Source of the DNA: Corynebacterium sp. Marseille-P3884
GTDB taxonomy: Bacteria > Actinomycetota > Actinomycetes > Mycobacteriales > Mycobacteriaceae
Assembly: GCF_017942225.1 (NCBI RefSeq)
Contig: NZ_JAGKSD010000013.1
Span: forward strand, 1 to 64,000
Direction: 5' to 3'
Length of the DNA: 64,000 bases
This document shows, in pieces, positions 25,132 through 35,133 of the stretch (position 1 is its first letter; the number at the start of each line of letters is the position of its first letter). The notes beneath the pieces were generated by a model. It ran no database searches, was not told the origin of the DNA, and saw only the letters and a list, made by a program, of their open reading frames with translations. The position numbers and the translations under genes are program-made.

Positions 25132-26231
25132 GGCTGATCTGCAGGTGCGGGCGATGCGGAAGGCGATGGCGAGGTCGAGCTTTTCGCGGCCTCCTGCTGG
25201 CGCTTCTGCTCTTCGCGCAGCGGGCGACGCTCCGGCGGGGCCTTCGGGGTCTGGCCGTCGACCTTGAGCGCTTCGCGGCCGTCCTTCGCCGATCCGGTGA
25301 TCGAGGCGAATTTATCGTGCTTCGGCGCGACGAGGCCGCAGTTCACGGAGCGGCTTCCACCGTCCCATGCCTGGGTGGAGATGGTTCCCCAGTACACCTG
25401 CAAGGTGGACTGGTACAGGTTCTCCTCGTTGCCCAAGTACTCCTCGGCAGCCTTGGCGCAGGCGGCGCCTAAGTGCTTGTCCTGGTCCTCCGGGGAGGGG
25501 GTGCGGTCGGAGAAAACTGGGTCGAGGTCGACGATCTTGGTCACCTCGATATGGTGCGGCTCAGTGCAGTCGACGGCGCGCAGGTTATTGGCCTCGTCGG
25601 TGACCTCGCAGGTGCCGGGCTCAGCGACGCGGGCCTGGTCCTGCTCGGCGGCGGGGCCGGTGGTGAGGATCGGGGTGCCGTCAGAATCTGTCTCCTGCAA
25701 CCCGCACAGCATGGTGCGGTCGCCTTCCGCCCAGGCTTCAGCCGGGGGCAGGATCGGGGCGATGGAGTAGCGGCCCGTCGGATCGTAGCGGCCGTTGAGA
25801 TAACGGACGGATGCTGTCTGGCACAGCTCCTCGCGCAGCTGCGCCTGGCGCGTGGGATTCGGCGCCTCGGAATTGGGGCCGAACTCCGCCGTCGGGTACG
25901 TGTTCAGGTCTTCGCGGGAGGAGACCTCGAAGCGGTGCTCGTTTTCGCAGTCTGTCTCCGTGAAGCCGGAAACGGTACCGTCTTCGGCGACATCCCAGGT
26001 CAGGCACGCGCCGCGGTCAGCGGCGGTGAAGGTGGGGGTGGGTTCTTCGTCGGCCGCGGAGGTCTGCTGAGCGGGCGCGGCGGGGTCGTCGCCCGCCTGG
26101 TCGCTCACAGCGTAACCTGCCGCGGCGGCGTAGGTGCCCACGCCAAGAGCTCCGGCCAGTGTCGCCACCAAAATGGTGCGCAGGCCGGATGTGCTCAGAG
26201 AGGATTTCCGTGCAGCCATGGTGTCTATCAT
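25128..26231 (-). CDS. Septum formation family secreted/membrane protein
   Basis: A 367-aa protein with an N-terminal hydrophobic anchor (ILVATLAGALGVGTYAAAAGYAV, about residues 20-42), a Pro/Thr-rich spacer and an extracellular domain with paired cysteines (GACLTWDV, TDCENEHRFEV, GTCEVTDEANN, DCTEPHHIEV), which is the repeated pattern of the Septum_form domain. The C-terminus is low complexity (Ser/Pro/Ala). Members are linked by name to septum formation but no mechanism is known. Divergent from serS with only about 48 bases between starts. Start ATG 26231; MAARK at 26219 is an alternative. Confidence 0.83.
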   Translation of the reverse strand: MIDTMAARKSSLSTSGLRTILVATLAGALGVGTYAAAAGYAVSDQAGDDPAAPAQQTSAADEEPTPTFTAADRGACLTWDVAEDGTVSGFTETDCENEHRFEVSSREDLNTYPTAEFGPNSEAPNPTRQAQLREELCQTASVRYLNGRYDPTGRYSIAPILPPAEAWAEGDRTMLCGLQETDSDGTPILTTGPAAEQDQARVAEPGTCEVTDEANNLRAVDCTEPHHIEVTKIVDLDPVFSDRTPSPEDQDKHLGAACAKAAEEYLGNEENLYQSTLQVYWGTISTQAWDGGSRSVNCGLVAPKHDKFASITGSAKDGREALKVDGQTPKAPPERRPLREEQKRQQEAAKSSTSPSPSASPAPADQP

Positions 26232-26279
26232 GCCTTATCTAGGGCCATGACCTAATCCCACGGGGTAGGGTTGATACCC

Positions 26280-27542
26280 GTGATCGATCTGAAGTTTCTG
26301 CGTGAAAACCCTGACGTTGCCCGCGCCTCCCAGCAGGCCCGCGGCGAAGACCCGGCGCTGGTGGACCAGCTCCTGGCTGCCGATGAGGAGCGCCGCGCCA
26401 GTATTCAGAAAGCTGATGAGCTGCGCTCCGAGCAGAAAGCATTCGGCAAAAAGATTGGCCAGGCAGCTCCTGAGGACCGCCCCGCACTCCTCGAGGGATC
26501 CAATGAATTGAAGGAGAAGGTCAAGGCGGCGGAGGAAGCGCAGAAGGCGGCGGAGGAGAACGTCGAAAAGCTCCAATACCGCGTTGCGAACATCGTGGAA
26601 GGTGCCCCTGCCGGCGGCGAGGAAGACTTCGTTGTGCTCGAGCATGTCGGCGAGGTCCCGGAATTCGATTTCGAGGTGAAAGACCACCTGGATCTCGGCG
26701 AGGCGCTCAGCATCATCGACATGAAGCGCGGCACGAAGGTCGGTGGCGCGCGGTTCTACTACCTCGTCGACGACGGTGCGTGGCTGCAGTTGGGCATGCT
26801 GATGCTCGCGGCGCAGAAAGCGCGCGAGGCTGGCTTCAAGGTCATGGTTCCGCCGGTGCTGGTGCGCCCGGAGATCATGGCGGGCACTGGCTTCCTCGAC
26901 GCGCACGACGAGGAGATCTACTACCTCGAGCGCGACGATATGTACCTGGTGGGTACCTCCGAGGTCGCCCTGGCCGGCTATCACCGCGACGAGATCATCG
27001 ACTTGGCCGACGGCCCACTGCTGTACGCCGGTTGGTCCTCCTGCTTCCGCCGCGAGGCGGGCTCGTACGGCAAGGACACGAAGGGCATTTTGCGCGTCCA
27101 CCAGTTCGACAAGCTCGAAATGTTCGCTTATTGCAAGCCGGAAGACGCAGAAGAGATGCACCAGAAGCTCCTCGGCCTCGAGCGTGAGATGCTCGCTGCC
27201 GTCGAGGTGCCGTACCGCATTATCGACGTCGCCGCTGGTGACCTCGGCTCGTCCGCTGCCCGCAAATACGACACTGAGGCGTGGGTGCCGTCGCAGGGCA
27301 CCTACCGCGAGCTGACGTCGACCTCGAATTGCACGACATTCCAGGCCCGCCGCCTGGGCACCCGCTACCGCGATGCGGACGGCAAGACGCAGACTGCGGC
27401 GACGCTCAACGGCACGCTCGCGACGACGCGCTGGCTCGTGGCCATCCTGGAGAACAACCAGCGTGCCGACGGCTCTGTGGCTGTTCCCGAAGCACTTCGT
27501 CCCTGGGTGGGCAAAGACGTTCTGACCCCGAAGAAGGGATAA
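26280..27542 (+). CDS. serS: Seryl-tRNA synthetase
   Basis: A 420-aa class II aminoacyl-tRNA synthetase charging tRNA-Ser. The N-terminal long coiled-coil arm that reaches the tRNA variable arm is clear (residues about 30-100). Motif 2 ([20 protein letters not shown]) and motif 3 ([18 protein letters not shown]) are intact. The start is a GTG at 26280, giving [15 protein letters not shown], with GGTAGGG about 10 bases upstream. Gene order serS, two plsC genes, HAD gene and glpK follows that of C. glutamicum. Confidence 0.96.
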   Translation: MIDLKFLRENPDVARASQQARGEDPALVDQLLAADEERRASIQKADELRSEQKAFGKKIGQAAPEDRPALLEGSNELKEKVKAAEEAQKAAEENVEKLQYRVANIVEGAPAGGEEDFVVLEHVGEVPEFDFEVKDHLDLGEALSIIDMKRGTKVGGARFYYLVDDGAWLQLGMLMLAAQKAREAGFKVMVPPVLVRPEIMAGTGFLDAHDEEIYYLERDDMYLVGTSEVALAGYHRDEIIDLADGPLLYAGWSSCFRREAGSYGKDTKGILRVHQFDKLEMFAYCKPEDAEEMHQKLLGLEREMLAAVEVPYRIIDVAAGDLGSSAARKYDTEAWVPSQGTYRELTSTSNCTTFQARRLGTRYRDADGKTQTAATLNGTLATTRWLVAILENNQRADGSVAVPEALRPWVGKDVLTPKKG

Positions 27543-27551
27543 AAACACACC

Positions 27552-28412
27552 ATGCGCAGGTTCCACCGTCTATTCAATGTCCCGGATGATTTCGAGCGTC
27601 CCGCCCCGCACCCGGTGGAATCGAAAGAGCGCTTCTACCAGGCAATCATCGGCGGCTTCAAGAAGATCATGCAGGCCCAGGGCTTGCAGTTCTACGTCAA
27701 CGGCGCTGAGAATGTCCCCACCGAGGACGGCGCGCTGTTCGTGATCAACCACACCGGCTACTACGACTTCATCATCGCCGGTATCGGCCCGCACCTGCGC
27801 GGCAACCGCCTCGTGCGGTTCATGGCGAAAAAAGAGGTCTTCGATATGAAGATCGTCGGTGCGCTCATGCGCGGCATGAAGCACGTCCCGGTCGACCGTG
27901 CGGCTGGCGCGGCATCCATCGTTGAGGCCACGAAGTGGCTGCGCAGCGGCGGTTTCGTCGGCATTTTCCCCGAATCGACGATCTCGCGCTCCTTCGAGCT
28001 CGCCGAGTTCAAGACAGGGGCTGCACGCATTGCCCACGAGGCCGGCGTGCCGATGATCCCGACGGTGATCTGGGGCTCCCAACGCCTGTTGACCAAGGGC
28101 CTGAAGAAGAACCTCGGCCGCTCGCACACCCCGATCATCGTTTCCTACGGTGAGCCCGTGACCGCGACCGGCGATCCCGAGCGTGATACGCAGCGCGTCA
28201 AAGACGCCATGCAAGGGCTTCTCGACGCCAACCGGGACGAGTACGAGGACCGTTTCGGCCCGTTCCCGGGCGGTCAGGCCTGGATGCCGGCCTCCCGCGG
28301 CGGTTCTGCTCCCACGCTGAAGGAAGCGAATGAAATTTTGGCCCGTGAGCGCGAAGAGAAGCGCAAGCGGAAAGAGGCCAAGCAGGAAAAGCAGGCAAAA
28401 GGCAGTTCCTGA
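27552..28412 (+). CDS. 1-acyl-sn-glycerol-3-phosphate acyltransferase (PlsC family), first copy
   Basis: A 286-aa acyltransferase of the lysophosphatidate acyltransferase family. The catalytic motif is VINHTGYYDF (an NHxxxxD form), followed by FPESTISRSFEL, the glycerol-phosphate block. A charged Lys/Glu tail ends the protein (about 30 residues). It is expected to attach fatty acids to lysophosphatidate or other acceptors at the inner membrane. It ends one base into the start of the second, related gene, a tandem duplication. Confidence 0.9.
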   Translation: MRRFHRLFNVPDDFERPAPHPVESKERFYQAIIGGFKKIMQAQGLQFYVNGAENVPTEDGALFVINHTGYYDFIIAGIGPHLRGNRLVRFMAKKEVFDMKIVGALMRGMKHVPVDRAAGAASIVEATKWLRSGGFVGIFPESTISRSFELAEFKTGAARIAHEAGVPMIPTVIWGSQRLLTKGLKKNLGRSHTPIIVSYGEPVTATGDPERDTQRVKDAMQGLLDANRDEYEDRFGPFPGGQAWMPASRGGSAPTLKEANEILAREREEKRKRKEAKQEKQAKGSS

Positions 28413-29146
28413 TGAATACGCCCCAGGGATACCGCGCTGACAGCCACGTTTTCTTAGTCCCAGAAGACGCCCCGGTCACACCGGTGCAGCCCGGGTGGCG
28501 CCGCGAGCACATGTACCGGCTGATCAAGACCACGGTGGCGACGGTGCTGCGCTTGCAGGGCGCGCGGTTCTACGTCCACGGCCTGGAGCATGTGCCTGCC
28601 AAAGGGCCCGCGATCGTGGCAGGCAACCACATCGGCTACTACGACTTCATCTCCGGGGCACTGCCCGGCCTGCTGCGCGGACGCCGTCCGACGCGGTACA
28701 TGGCCAAAAAGGAACTGTTCGACCACTGGTTCATGGGCCCTGTGTCCCGCGCAGTGGGCCACGTGGAGGTCGACCGGTCGCTCGGCGCTGCCAGTGTTGA
28801 CGAAGCAGTGCGCCGGTTAGGGGAGGGCGAGCTCATCGGCATCTTCCCGGAAGGAACGTTGTCCGAAACGCTGGAGCTGACCCGCTTCAAAACTGGTGCG
28901 GCCCGCATCGCCCAAGCCTCCGGCGCTCCTCTGATTCCCGCGGCCACATGGGGCACGCAGAAATTCTGGGTGAAAAGCGGCCGCAAGGAAATGGGGCGTG
29001 CGCACCTGCCCGTGGTCACGGTCATCGGTGAACCGGTGGATGTCTCAGGCACGGCGGAGGAGGCGACGGAGCGGCTGAAAGGGGCCGTCGATAAGCTGCT
29101 GATTGAAGCGCGGAAGCTGTACGCCGAGCTTGAAACTGGGAGGTAG
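28412..29146 (+). CDS. PlsC-family acyltransferase, second copy
   Basis: A 244-aa protein related to the upstream gene. Motif I is GNHIGYYDF and motif III is FPEGTLSETLELTRFK, so the active site is kept. It shares a TGATG junction (stop of the first, start of the second) and is co-translated. The two copies probably differ in acyl chain or acceptor, perhaps one for phosphatidate and one for the wall lipids typical of this genus, which is inference. Confidence 0.9.
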   Translation: MNTPQGYRADSHVFLVPEDAPVTPVQPGWRREHMYRLIKTTVATVLRLQGARFYVHGLEHVPAKGPAIVAGNHIGYYDFISGALPGLLRGRRPTRYMAKKELFDHWFMGPVSRAVGHVEVDRSLGAASVDEAVRRLGEGELIGIFPEGTLSETLELTRFKTGAARIAQASGAPLIPAATWGTQKFWVKSGRKEMGRAHLPVVTVIGEPVDVSGTAEEATERLKGAVDKLLIEARKLYAELETGR

Positions 29147-29149
29147 AAC

Positions 29150-29974
29150 GTGGTGGCGCCGAAGCTGATCGTGAGCGATATCGACGGCACGTTGCTGGAC
29201 AGCAATGGTCGCGTGAGCCCCCGTCTGCGTGACGCGCTGGCTCGTGCCGTGCGCGCTGGGACGAAGGTCGCGCTGGCTACGGGCCGTCCGCACAGGTGGC
29301 TGGCGCCGGTGCTCGACCAGCTGCCGTTCACCCCGATGTGCGTCTGTGCGAACGGCGCGGTGGTCTACGACCCGTCGCGCGATGACGTGCTGCACCGCCA
29401 CGAACTGGACCCCGAGACTCTCGCGGACCTCGCGAACACAGCGATAGACGTGCTTGCGGGCCACACCGACTACGGCTTCGGCGTCGAGCGCGTCGGCGAT
29501 TCGGCTTTCGACCCGGAAGACCAGTGCTTTTTGATCACCCCTGGTTACAGCACGGATTTGTGGGATATCGGATACGGCGTCGTCGGTGTCGACGAACTCG
29601 TGTCCGTGCCCGCCGCGAAAATTCTCGTGCGCCACAAAGCGATGACCTCTGCCGAGCTATTCGACCTCATCGCTCCGGCTGTGGACCCCGCGCGTGCGCA
29701 CGTTACCTATTCGATGAATGACGGTCTGATTGAGATCAGCGCGCCGGGCATCAACAAAGCAGCTGGTGTGTCGATCGTGGCCACTGAGCTGGGCATCGAC
29801 CCATCCGATGTCGTGGCATTTGGCGACATGCCCAACGACATCGAAATGCTCGCGTGGGCTGGAATGGGCGTGGCGATGGGAAACGCTGCGCCGATCGTGC
29901 ACGACGCCGCCGATGCGACCACCGCGTCGAACGATGATTTCGGTCTCGCCCGAGTCATCGAGCAATGGTTCTAG
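29150..29974 (+). CDS. HAD-superfamily hydrolase (Cof subfamily)
   Basis: A 274-aa phosphatase of the HAD Cof/SPP type. Motif 1 is SDIDGTLLDSNG (catalytic Asp pair), motif 2 the Thr in ALATGRPHRWL, and motif 4 GDMPNDIEM (Asp pair). The C2B cap lies in between. The substrate, probably a sugar phosphate or nucleotide, is unknown. Start is GTG at 29150 or 29153, three to six bases after the acyltransferase stop codon. Confidence 0.9.
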   Translation: MVAPKLIVSDIDGTLLDSNGRVSPRLRDALARAVRAGTKVALATGRPHRWLAPVLDQLPFTPMCVCANGAVVYDPSRDDVLHRHELDPETLADLANTAIDVLAGHTDYGFGVERVGDSAFDPEDQCFLITPGYSTDLWDIGYGVVGVDELVSVPAAKILVRHKAMTSAELFDLIAPAVDPARAHVTYSMNDGLIEISAPGINKAAGVSIVATELGIDPSDVVAFGDMPNDIEMLAWAGMGVAMGNAAPIVHDAADATTASNDDFGLARVIEQWF

Positions 29975-29995
29975 CCCGTACGGTTAAATAGCCCC

Positions 29996-31516
29996 ATGCC
30001 GTTCATCGCCGCCATCGACCAAGGCACAACGTCGACCCGCTGCTACATCACCACCGCCGAGGGCGACGTGGTGGGCACCGCGCAATTCGAGCACGAGCAG
30101 ATCATGCCGCGTGAAGGGTGGGTCGAGCACGACCCACGGCAGATTTGGCGCAATACGCGGCGCGCGCTTTCAGAGGCGCTTGTCGACGCCGACTTGGAGC
30201 TCGAAGACGTCGACGCCGTCGGCCTGACCAACCAGCGTGAAACCGCTGTGATCTGGGATAAACGGACCGGCCGGCCGATCTACAACGCGATCTGCTGGCA
30301 GGACACCCGCACCGAGGAATTCGGTCCCGAGGGTGCGCCGAAGGACCGCTACATGCGCAAAGCCGGTCTGCTGGCCAACTCGTACCCGGCGGGGCCGAAG
30401 TGGGCGTGGATCCTGGACAATGTCGAGGGCGCCCGCGAGCGCGCGGAGAAGGGTGAGCTGCTCGCCGGCACGGTGGACACATGGCTGATCTGGAACCTCA
30501 CCGGCGGTGCGCACAGCAGCAAGAAGGGCGGGATGTTCGACCTATTTACTTCCCGCAGCCGCGTGCAGCACGTCACCGATGTCACGAATGCGTCGCGCAC
30601 GCTGCTCATGGATCTAAAGACCCTGGACTGGGACGAGAAACTGTGCAAAGAGATCGGCGTGCCCCGCGCGATCCTGCCGGAGATTCGTCCCAGCTTCGGG
30701 TCTTTCGGTGCGATGCGCCGCAAGAAGGGCACGCGTGATGTGCCGATCACCGGTGTGCTCGGCGATCAGCAGGCCGCGCTGTTCGGCCAGGGCTGCCTGG
30801 GCGAAGGCGAAGCGAAGATGACGTACGGCACCGGCCTGTTCATGCTGCTCAACACCGGCGACGAGGCGCAGTTCTCCGATCACGGCTTGCTCACCACCGT
30901 CGCGTACCAGGAGGCGGGCAAGCCGCCGGTCTACGCCCTGGAAGGCTCCGTCGCCGTCGGCGGTTCGCTCATTCAGTGGCTGCGTGACCAGCTGGGGATC
31001 TTGAAATCCTCCGCTGAATCGGAAACACTCGCTTCGCAGGTCGACGACTCAGCAGGAGTCGTCATCGTTCCCGCCTTCTCCGGTCTGTTCGCCCCACGCT
31101 GGCGCCCCGATGCCCGCGGCGTGATCACCGGCATCACCCGGTTCACCGATCGCCGCCACATCGCCCGCGCAGCTCTCGACGCGACCTGCCTGCAGACGGT
31201 CGAGGTCGTTCGTGCGATGGAAGCCGATTCCGGGATCACGGTGGACAGTTTGCGTGTCGACGGAGGTATGACCGGCAACGACCTGCTCATGCAGATGCAG
31301 GCCGATGCTCTCGGTGCCAATGTGGTCCGCCCGGACAATATGGAGACCACCGTGATGGGTGCCGCGAGCGCCGCATGCGTTGGCGCCGGTTTCGCGGACA
31401 AACCGCTGAGCCTCGGCGGGGAAACGACCTGGGAAAGCAAAATGGCCGGCCCCGATCGGGACCGGCTCATCGCGCAGTGGGAAGAAGCGGTTTCCCGCTC
31501 CCTCGACCTCGCCTAA
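29996..31516 (+). CDS. glpK: Glycerol kinase
   Basis: A 506-aa FGGY-family kinase that makes glycerol-3-phosphate from glycerol and ATP. The N-terminal ATP phosphate-binding segment is AIDQGTTSTRCYI; the FGGY signatures (for example MFDLFTSRSRVQHVTDVTNA and the GGMTGNDLLMQMQADALG block) are present. The substrate-binding EHDPRQIW segment is normal. It follows the HAD gene by about 20 bases and is convergent with the PGRP gene. Confidence 0.95.
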   Translation: MPFIAAIDQGTTSTRCYITTAEGDVVGTAQFEHEQIMPREGWVEHDPRQIWRNTRRALSEALVDADLELEDVDAVGLTNQRETAVIWDKRTGRPIYNAICWQDTRTEEFGPEGAPKDRYMRKAGLLANSYPAGPKWAWILDNVEGARERAEKGELLAGTVDTWLIWNLTGGAHSSKKGGMFDLFTSRSRVQHVTDVTNASRTLLMDLKTLDWDEKLCKEIGVPRAILPEIRPSFGSFGAMRRKKGTRDVPITGVLGDQQAALFGQGCLGEGEAKMTYGTGLFMLLNTGDEAQFSDHGLLTTVAYQEAGKPPVYALEGSVAVGGSLIQWLRDQLGILKSSAESETLASQVDDSAGVVIVPAFSGLFAPRWRPDARGVITGITRFTDRRHIARAALDATCLQTVEVVRAMEADSGITVDSLRVDGGMTGNDLLMQMQADALGANVVRPDNMETTVMGAASAACVGAGFADKPLSLGGETTWESKMAGPDRDRLIAQWEEAVSRSLDLA

Positions 31517-33667
31517 TTACTTCTCGACGTTCACGTCCACGTTGCCGGTGTTCGCCGAGTAGGTGATGTTGCCGCGTTCGAATTCGATGCGGGCGTCACC
31601 ATTATTCGCCGCGCCGTCACTCTTGACGGGGCGACCCAGCGGACCCAAATCCATGCCCTGCTTGAGCCACGCGTTGGCGACCTTCTCCGGCATGACGATC
31701 TCCTCACCGTCACCGGTCAGGATCGCGATGCCCTTCTCGAAGAAACCGTACTGGTCGCCACCCACGCCCTGGATAACTCCGTCGAGCTTGCCCAGCGTCG
31801 GCTCGAGCTTGCCCCAGGTGTCCTTGGCTTCCTCGCTGCCGACCAGGTTGACGACCTGGCCCACCACGGGGCGCATGCTGCTCAGCGTCATGCCGGGCAG
31901 GATCTCAAGGTTCGCGATGTGCTGTACCTGGCTCGGCAGCATGTCGTTCGCGGCCGCTGCCAGCAGCAGCGCACCGGCGACGGTGCCGACAGCAGCGGCA
32001 ATCGCCGTCGGGTCACCCGAGAGAACCTTCTCGAAGGAGATCTCGCTCGAGGTCTTAGTCAGGTTGTTGATCGTGGTCGTCGATCCGTCCTCATTCGCGA
32101 CAGTCCCAGTGGTGTTCGAATCAGACGTGTTCGAGTCAGAAGTGTTCGAGTCAGTGGTGTTCGAATCAGTCGAGTCATTCGAGTCGCTGCTCGGCTGCGA
32201 CGGCTGCCACGGCGACGTGCTGCCGCCGTTGGTCTTGTCGTACTTTTCTTTGGCGTATCGGCGGATGGTGTCCATCTGCGCGTAGAGGTTGTCGCCCGGA
32301 CAATCGTTGTAGTGGAAGTCGCGGTGGGCGTTGATATTCGGGAACGTCTTGCCCTGGCCAGCCCCGTACTTGGAGCCGGGGAAGCTGAAGTTAGCCTGCA
32401 GGTAAGAGCTGCCGGTCGGGTCGAATTTGGCCACTGCGGCCTTCCAACCGATGATCTCGCCCATGGCGCGCAGCGCGTCCTGGCTCGGGGTGGCCGAGTT
32501 GTAGTCGCCCATCATGGACACACCGAAGGTGTGCTGGTTGAAGGCGCCGACGTGCGCGCCTTCAACGGCGCGGTCCAGGCCGCCTGCGCGGCCTTCGTAG
32601 ATATTGCCGTACTTGTCCACCAGCGCGTTGTAGCCGATGTCGCCCCAGCCGCGGGTCACGGCGTGGTACTGCCAGATGCCGCGGACGACGCCCGGCGCCT
32701 GTGCCGACGAGTAGTTATTGGAGCCCGCGGTGTGGTGCACAGTCGCGGCCTTGACCGGCTCGGTGTAGGTCGGGTTGCTGCTGCGGCCAGCGCCCCAAGA
32801 AGAACGGGAGACAACGCGCGGCATGCCGTTGGCGTTGGACTGCGCCGGCGCGATCTCACCGTCGACCGTGCCCTCGCCGCCGTTGATGAACACAGCTTCA
32901 AGATCATCAGCACTGGTTGGCTGCGCATCCGCCGGAGCTTCCTCTGCTTCCGGTGCGGCCGGGGCTTCCTCCGGCAGTTCCTCAACATCTGCGACAGGTG
33001 CGATGTCGCCGAGGTTGGACGGCAGCGCGCGAGGCACATCGCCAATTGCTGCCGGGGTACCCGGATCCGGGACGGTCGGCAGGTCGACGACCTCGGAGCT
33101 CGGCAGGGCTTCGTCGTCAAGCGCCGGCTCTTCCGGCACGTCCGGGATCTCGTCCTGGTCGGTGACGGTCTCGGCCATGTCGAGGTTCGTCTCGCCTAGG
33201 TCGACGTTGGCGGTGGAGACCTGGATCTTCTTCGTCGGTTCGACGTAGATCGGCTCGGTGCCCTGGACCTCGGTTCCTTCCGGGCCGGGCTCGGGGTCCA
33301 TGCGGTACCACTCCGACCACGTGCCGTCGGCACGCTGCGCGCGGACGTACGCCGCGATGTCGCGCTCGCCTTTCCACGTGAGGCCGAAGATGGAGAATTC
33401 CTCGTCGCGGGTGAATTCCTTCACCGTGCGGGGCTCGTCGCCCTCGCCCTGTGTCGCGATGGCTGCGTCCTGCACCACGACGTTTTCGCCGTCGCCGAAG
33501 GAAGCAGACGAGCTGGTGACATTCACCTCGCCGCCGCCCACGTCTTGGGTCTTGAGGATCTCGTTGCCGCCGAATGCGCCTGCGGCGACAAGCGCGACGG
33601 AGGTGACGGCCGCGAGGACCGGGGTCTTCCTGGCAGAAGACGGATTCAGCCGACGTCGTTGTTTCAC
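31517..33667 (-). CDS. Secreted PGRP-type amidase with C-terminal LGFP-like region
   Basis: A 716-aa exported protein; signal peptide at about residues 14-36. After an acidic, low-complexity stretch (residues 170-255) comes the peptidoglycan-recognition/amidase domain (about 283-475): RSSWGAG, ATVHHTAG (zinc His near 311), GWGDIGYNALVD, and NAHRDFHYNDCPGD (zinc His 448, Cys 456). A Ser/Asn/Asp/Thr repeat linker (about 494-521) leads to a C-terminal region with LGFP-repeat features (YGFFEKGIAILTG, GPLGRPVKS) that anchors proteins to the mycolate layer. It probably hydrolyses peptidoglycan; amidase activity is inferred from the zinc ligands. Start GTG 33667. It lies divergent to glf. Confidence 0.9.
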   Translation of the reverse strand: MKQRRRLNPSSARKTPVLAAVTSVALVAAGAFGGNEILKTQDVGGGEVNVTSSSASFGDGENVVVQDAAIATQGEGDEPRTVKEFTRDEEFSIFGLTWKGERDIAAYVRAQRADGTWSEWYRMDPEPGPEGTEVQGTEPIYVEPTKKIQVSTANVDLGETNLDMAETVTDQDEIPDVPEEPALDDEALPSSEVVDLPTVPDPGTPAAIGDVPRALPSNLGDIAPVADVEELPEEAPAAPEAEEAPADAQPTSADDLEAVFINGGEGTVDGEIAPAQSNANGMPRVVSRSSWGAGRSSNPTYTEPVKAATVHHTAGSNNYSSAQAPGVVRGIWQYHAVTRGWGDIGYNALVDKYGNIYEGRAGGLDRAVEGAHVGAFNQHTFGVSMMGDYNSATPSQDALRAMGEIIGWKAAVAKFDPTGSSYLQANFSFPGSKYGAGQGKTFPNINAHRDFHYNDCPGDNLYAQMDTIRRYAKEKYDKTNGGSTSPWQPSQPSSDSNDSTDSNTTDSNTSDSNTSDSNTTGTVANEDGSTTTINNLTKTSSEISFEKVLSGDPTAIAAAVGTVAGALLLAAAANDMLPSQVQHIANLEILPGMTLSSMRPVVGQVVNLVGSEEAKDTWGKLEPTLGKLDGVIQGVGGDQYGFFEKGIAILTGDGEEIVMPEKVANAWLKQGMDLGPLGRPVKSDGAANNGDARIEFERGNITYSANTGNVDVNVEK

Positions 33668-33711
33668 GGTGAACGCTCCTGAGTAAATAGTGACAGCTGT
33701 GACTAATCTAG

Positions 33712-34998
<1,287 letters not shown>

Positions 34999-35045
34999 CG
35001 CTAGAGCATTTTTGCTAAACGACGGTTCACCCTAAGCCAATTTCC

Positions 35046-35110
35046 CAAACGCCAAGCAAACCGTTTTCAAAACGCCAAGCAATCCTTTTTCAAAACGCCA
35101 ACCTGGTTCT
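35046..35110 (+). repeat. Short direct-repeat array upstream of the DUF4143 ATPase gene
   Basis: Two and a half near-identical units of 22-23 bases: CAAACGCCAAGCAAACCG and TTTT (35046-35067), CAAAACGCCAAGCAATCC and TTTTT (35068-35090), and a partial CAAAACGCCAACCTGG (35091-35106). The array ends about 25 bases before the ATG of the ATPase gene, so it may be an operator or transcription-pause element. Confidence 0.7.
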
Positions 35111-35133
35111 ACTAGCTGCTACGATATGGATCC

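Noticed and set aside
35046..35110. Direct repeats considered as a CRISPR array
   Set aside because: Units are adjacent without spacers, short and only two and a half copies; no cas gene nearby. The RecB-type nuclease at 11379 is Cas4-like only in fold.
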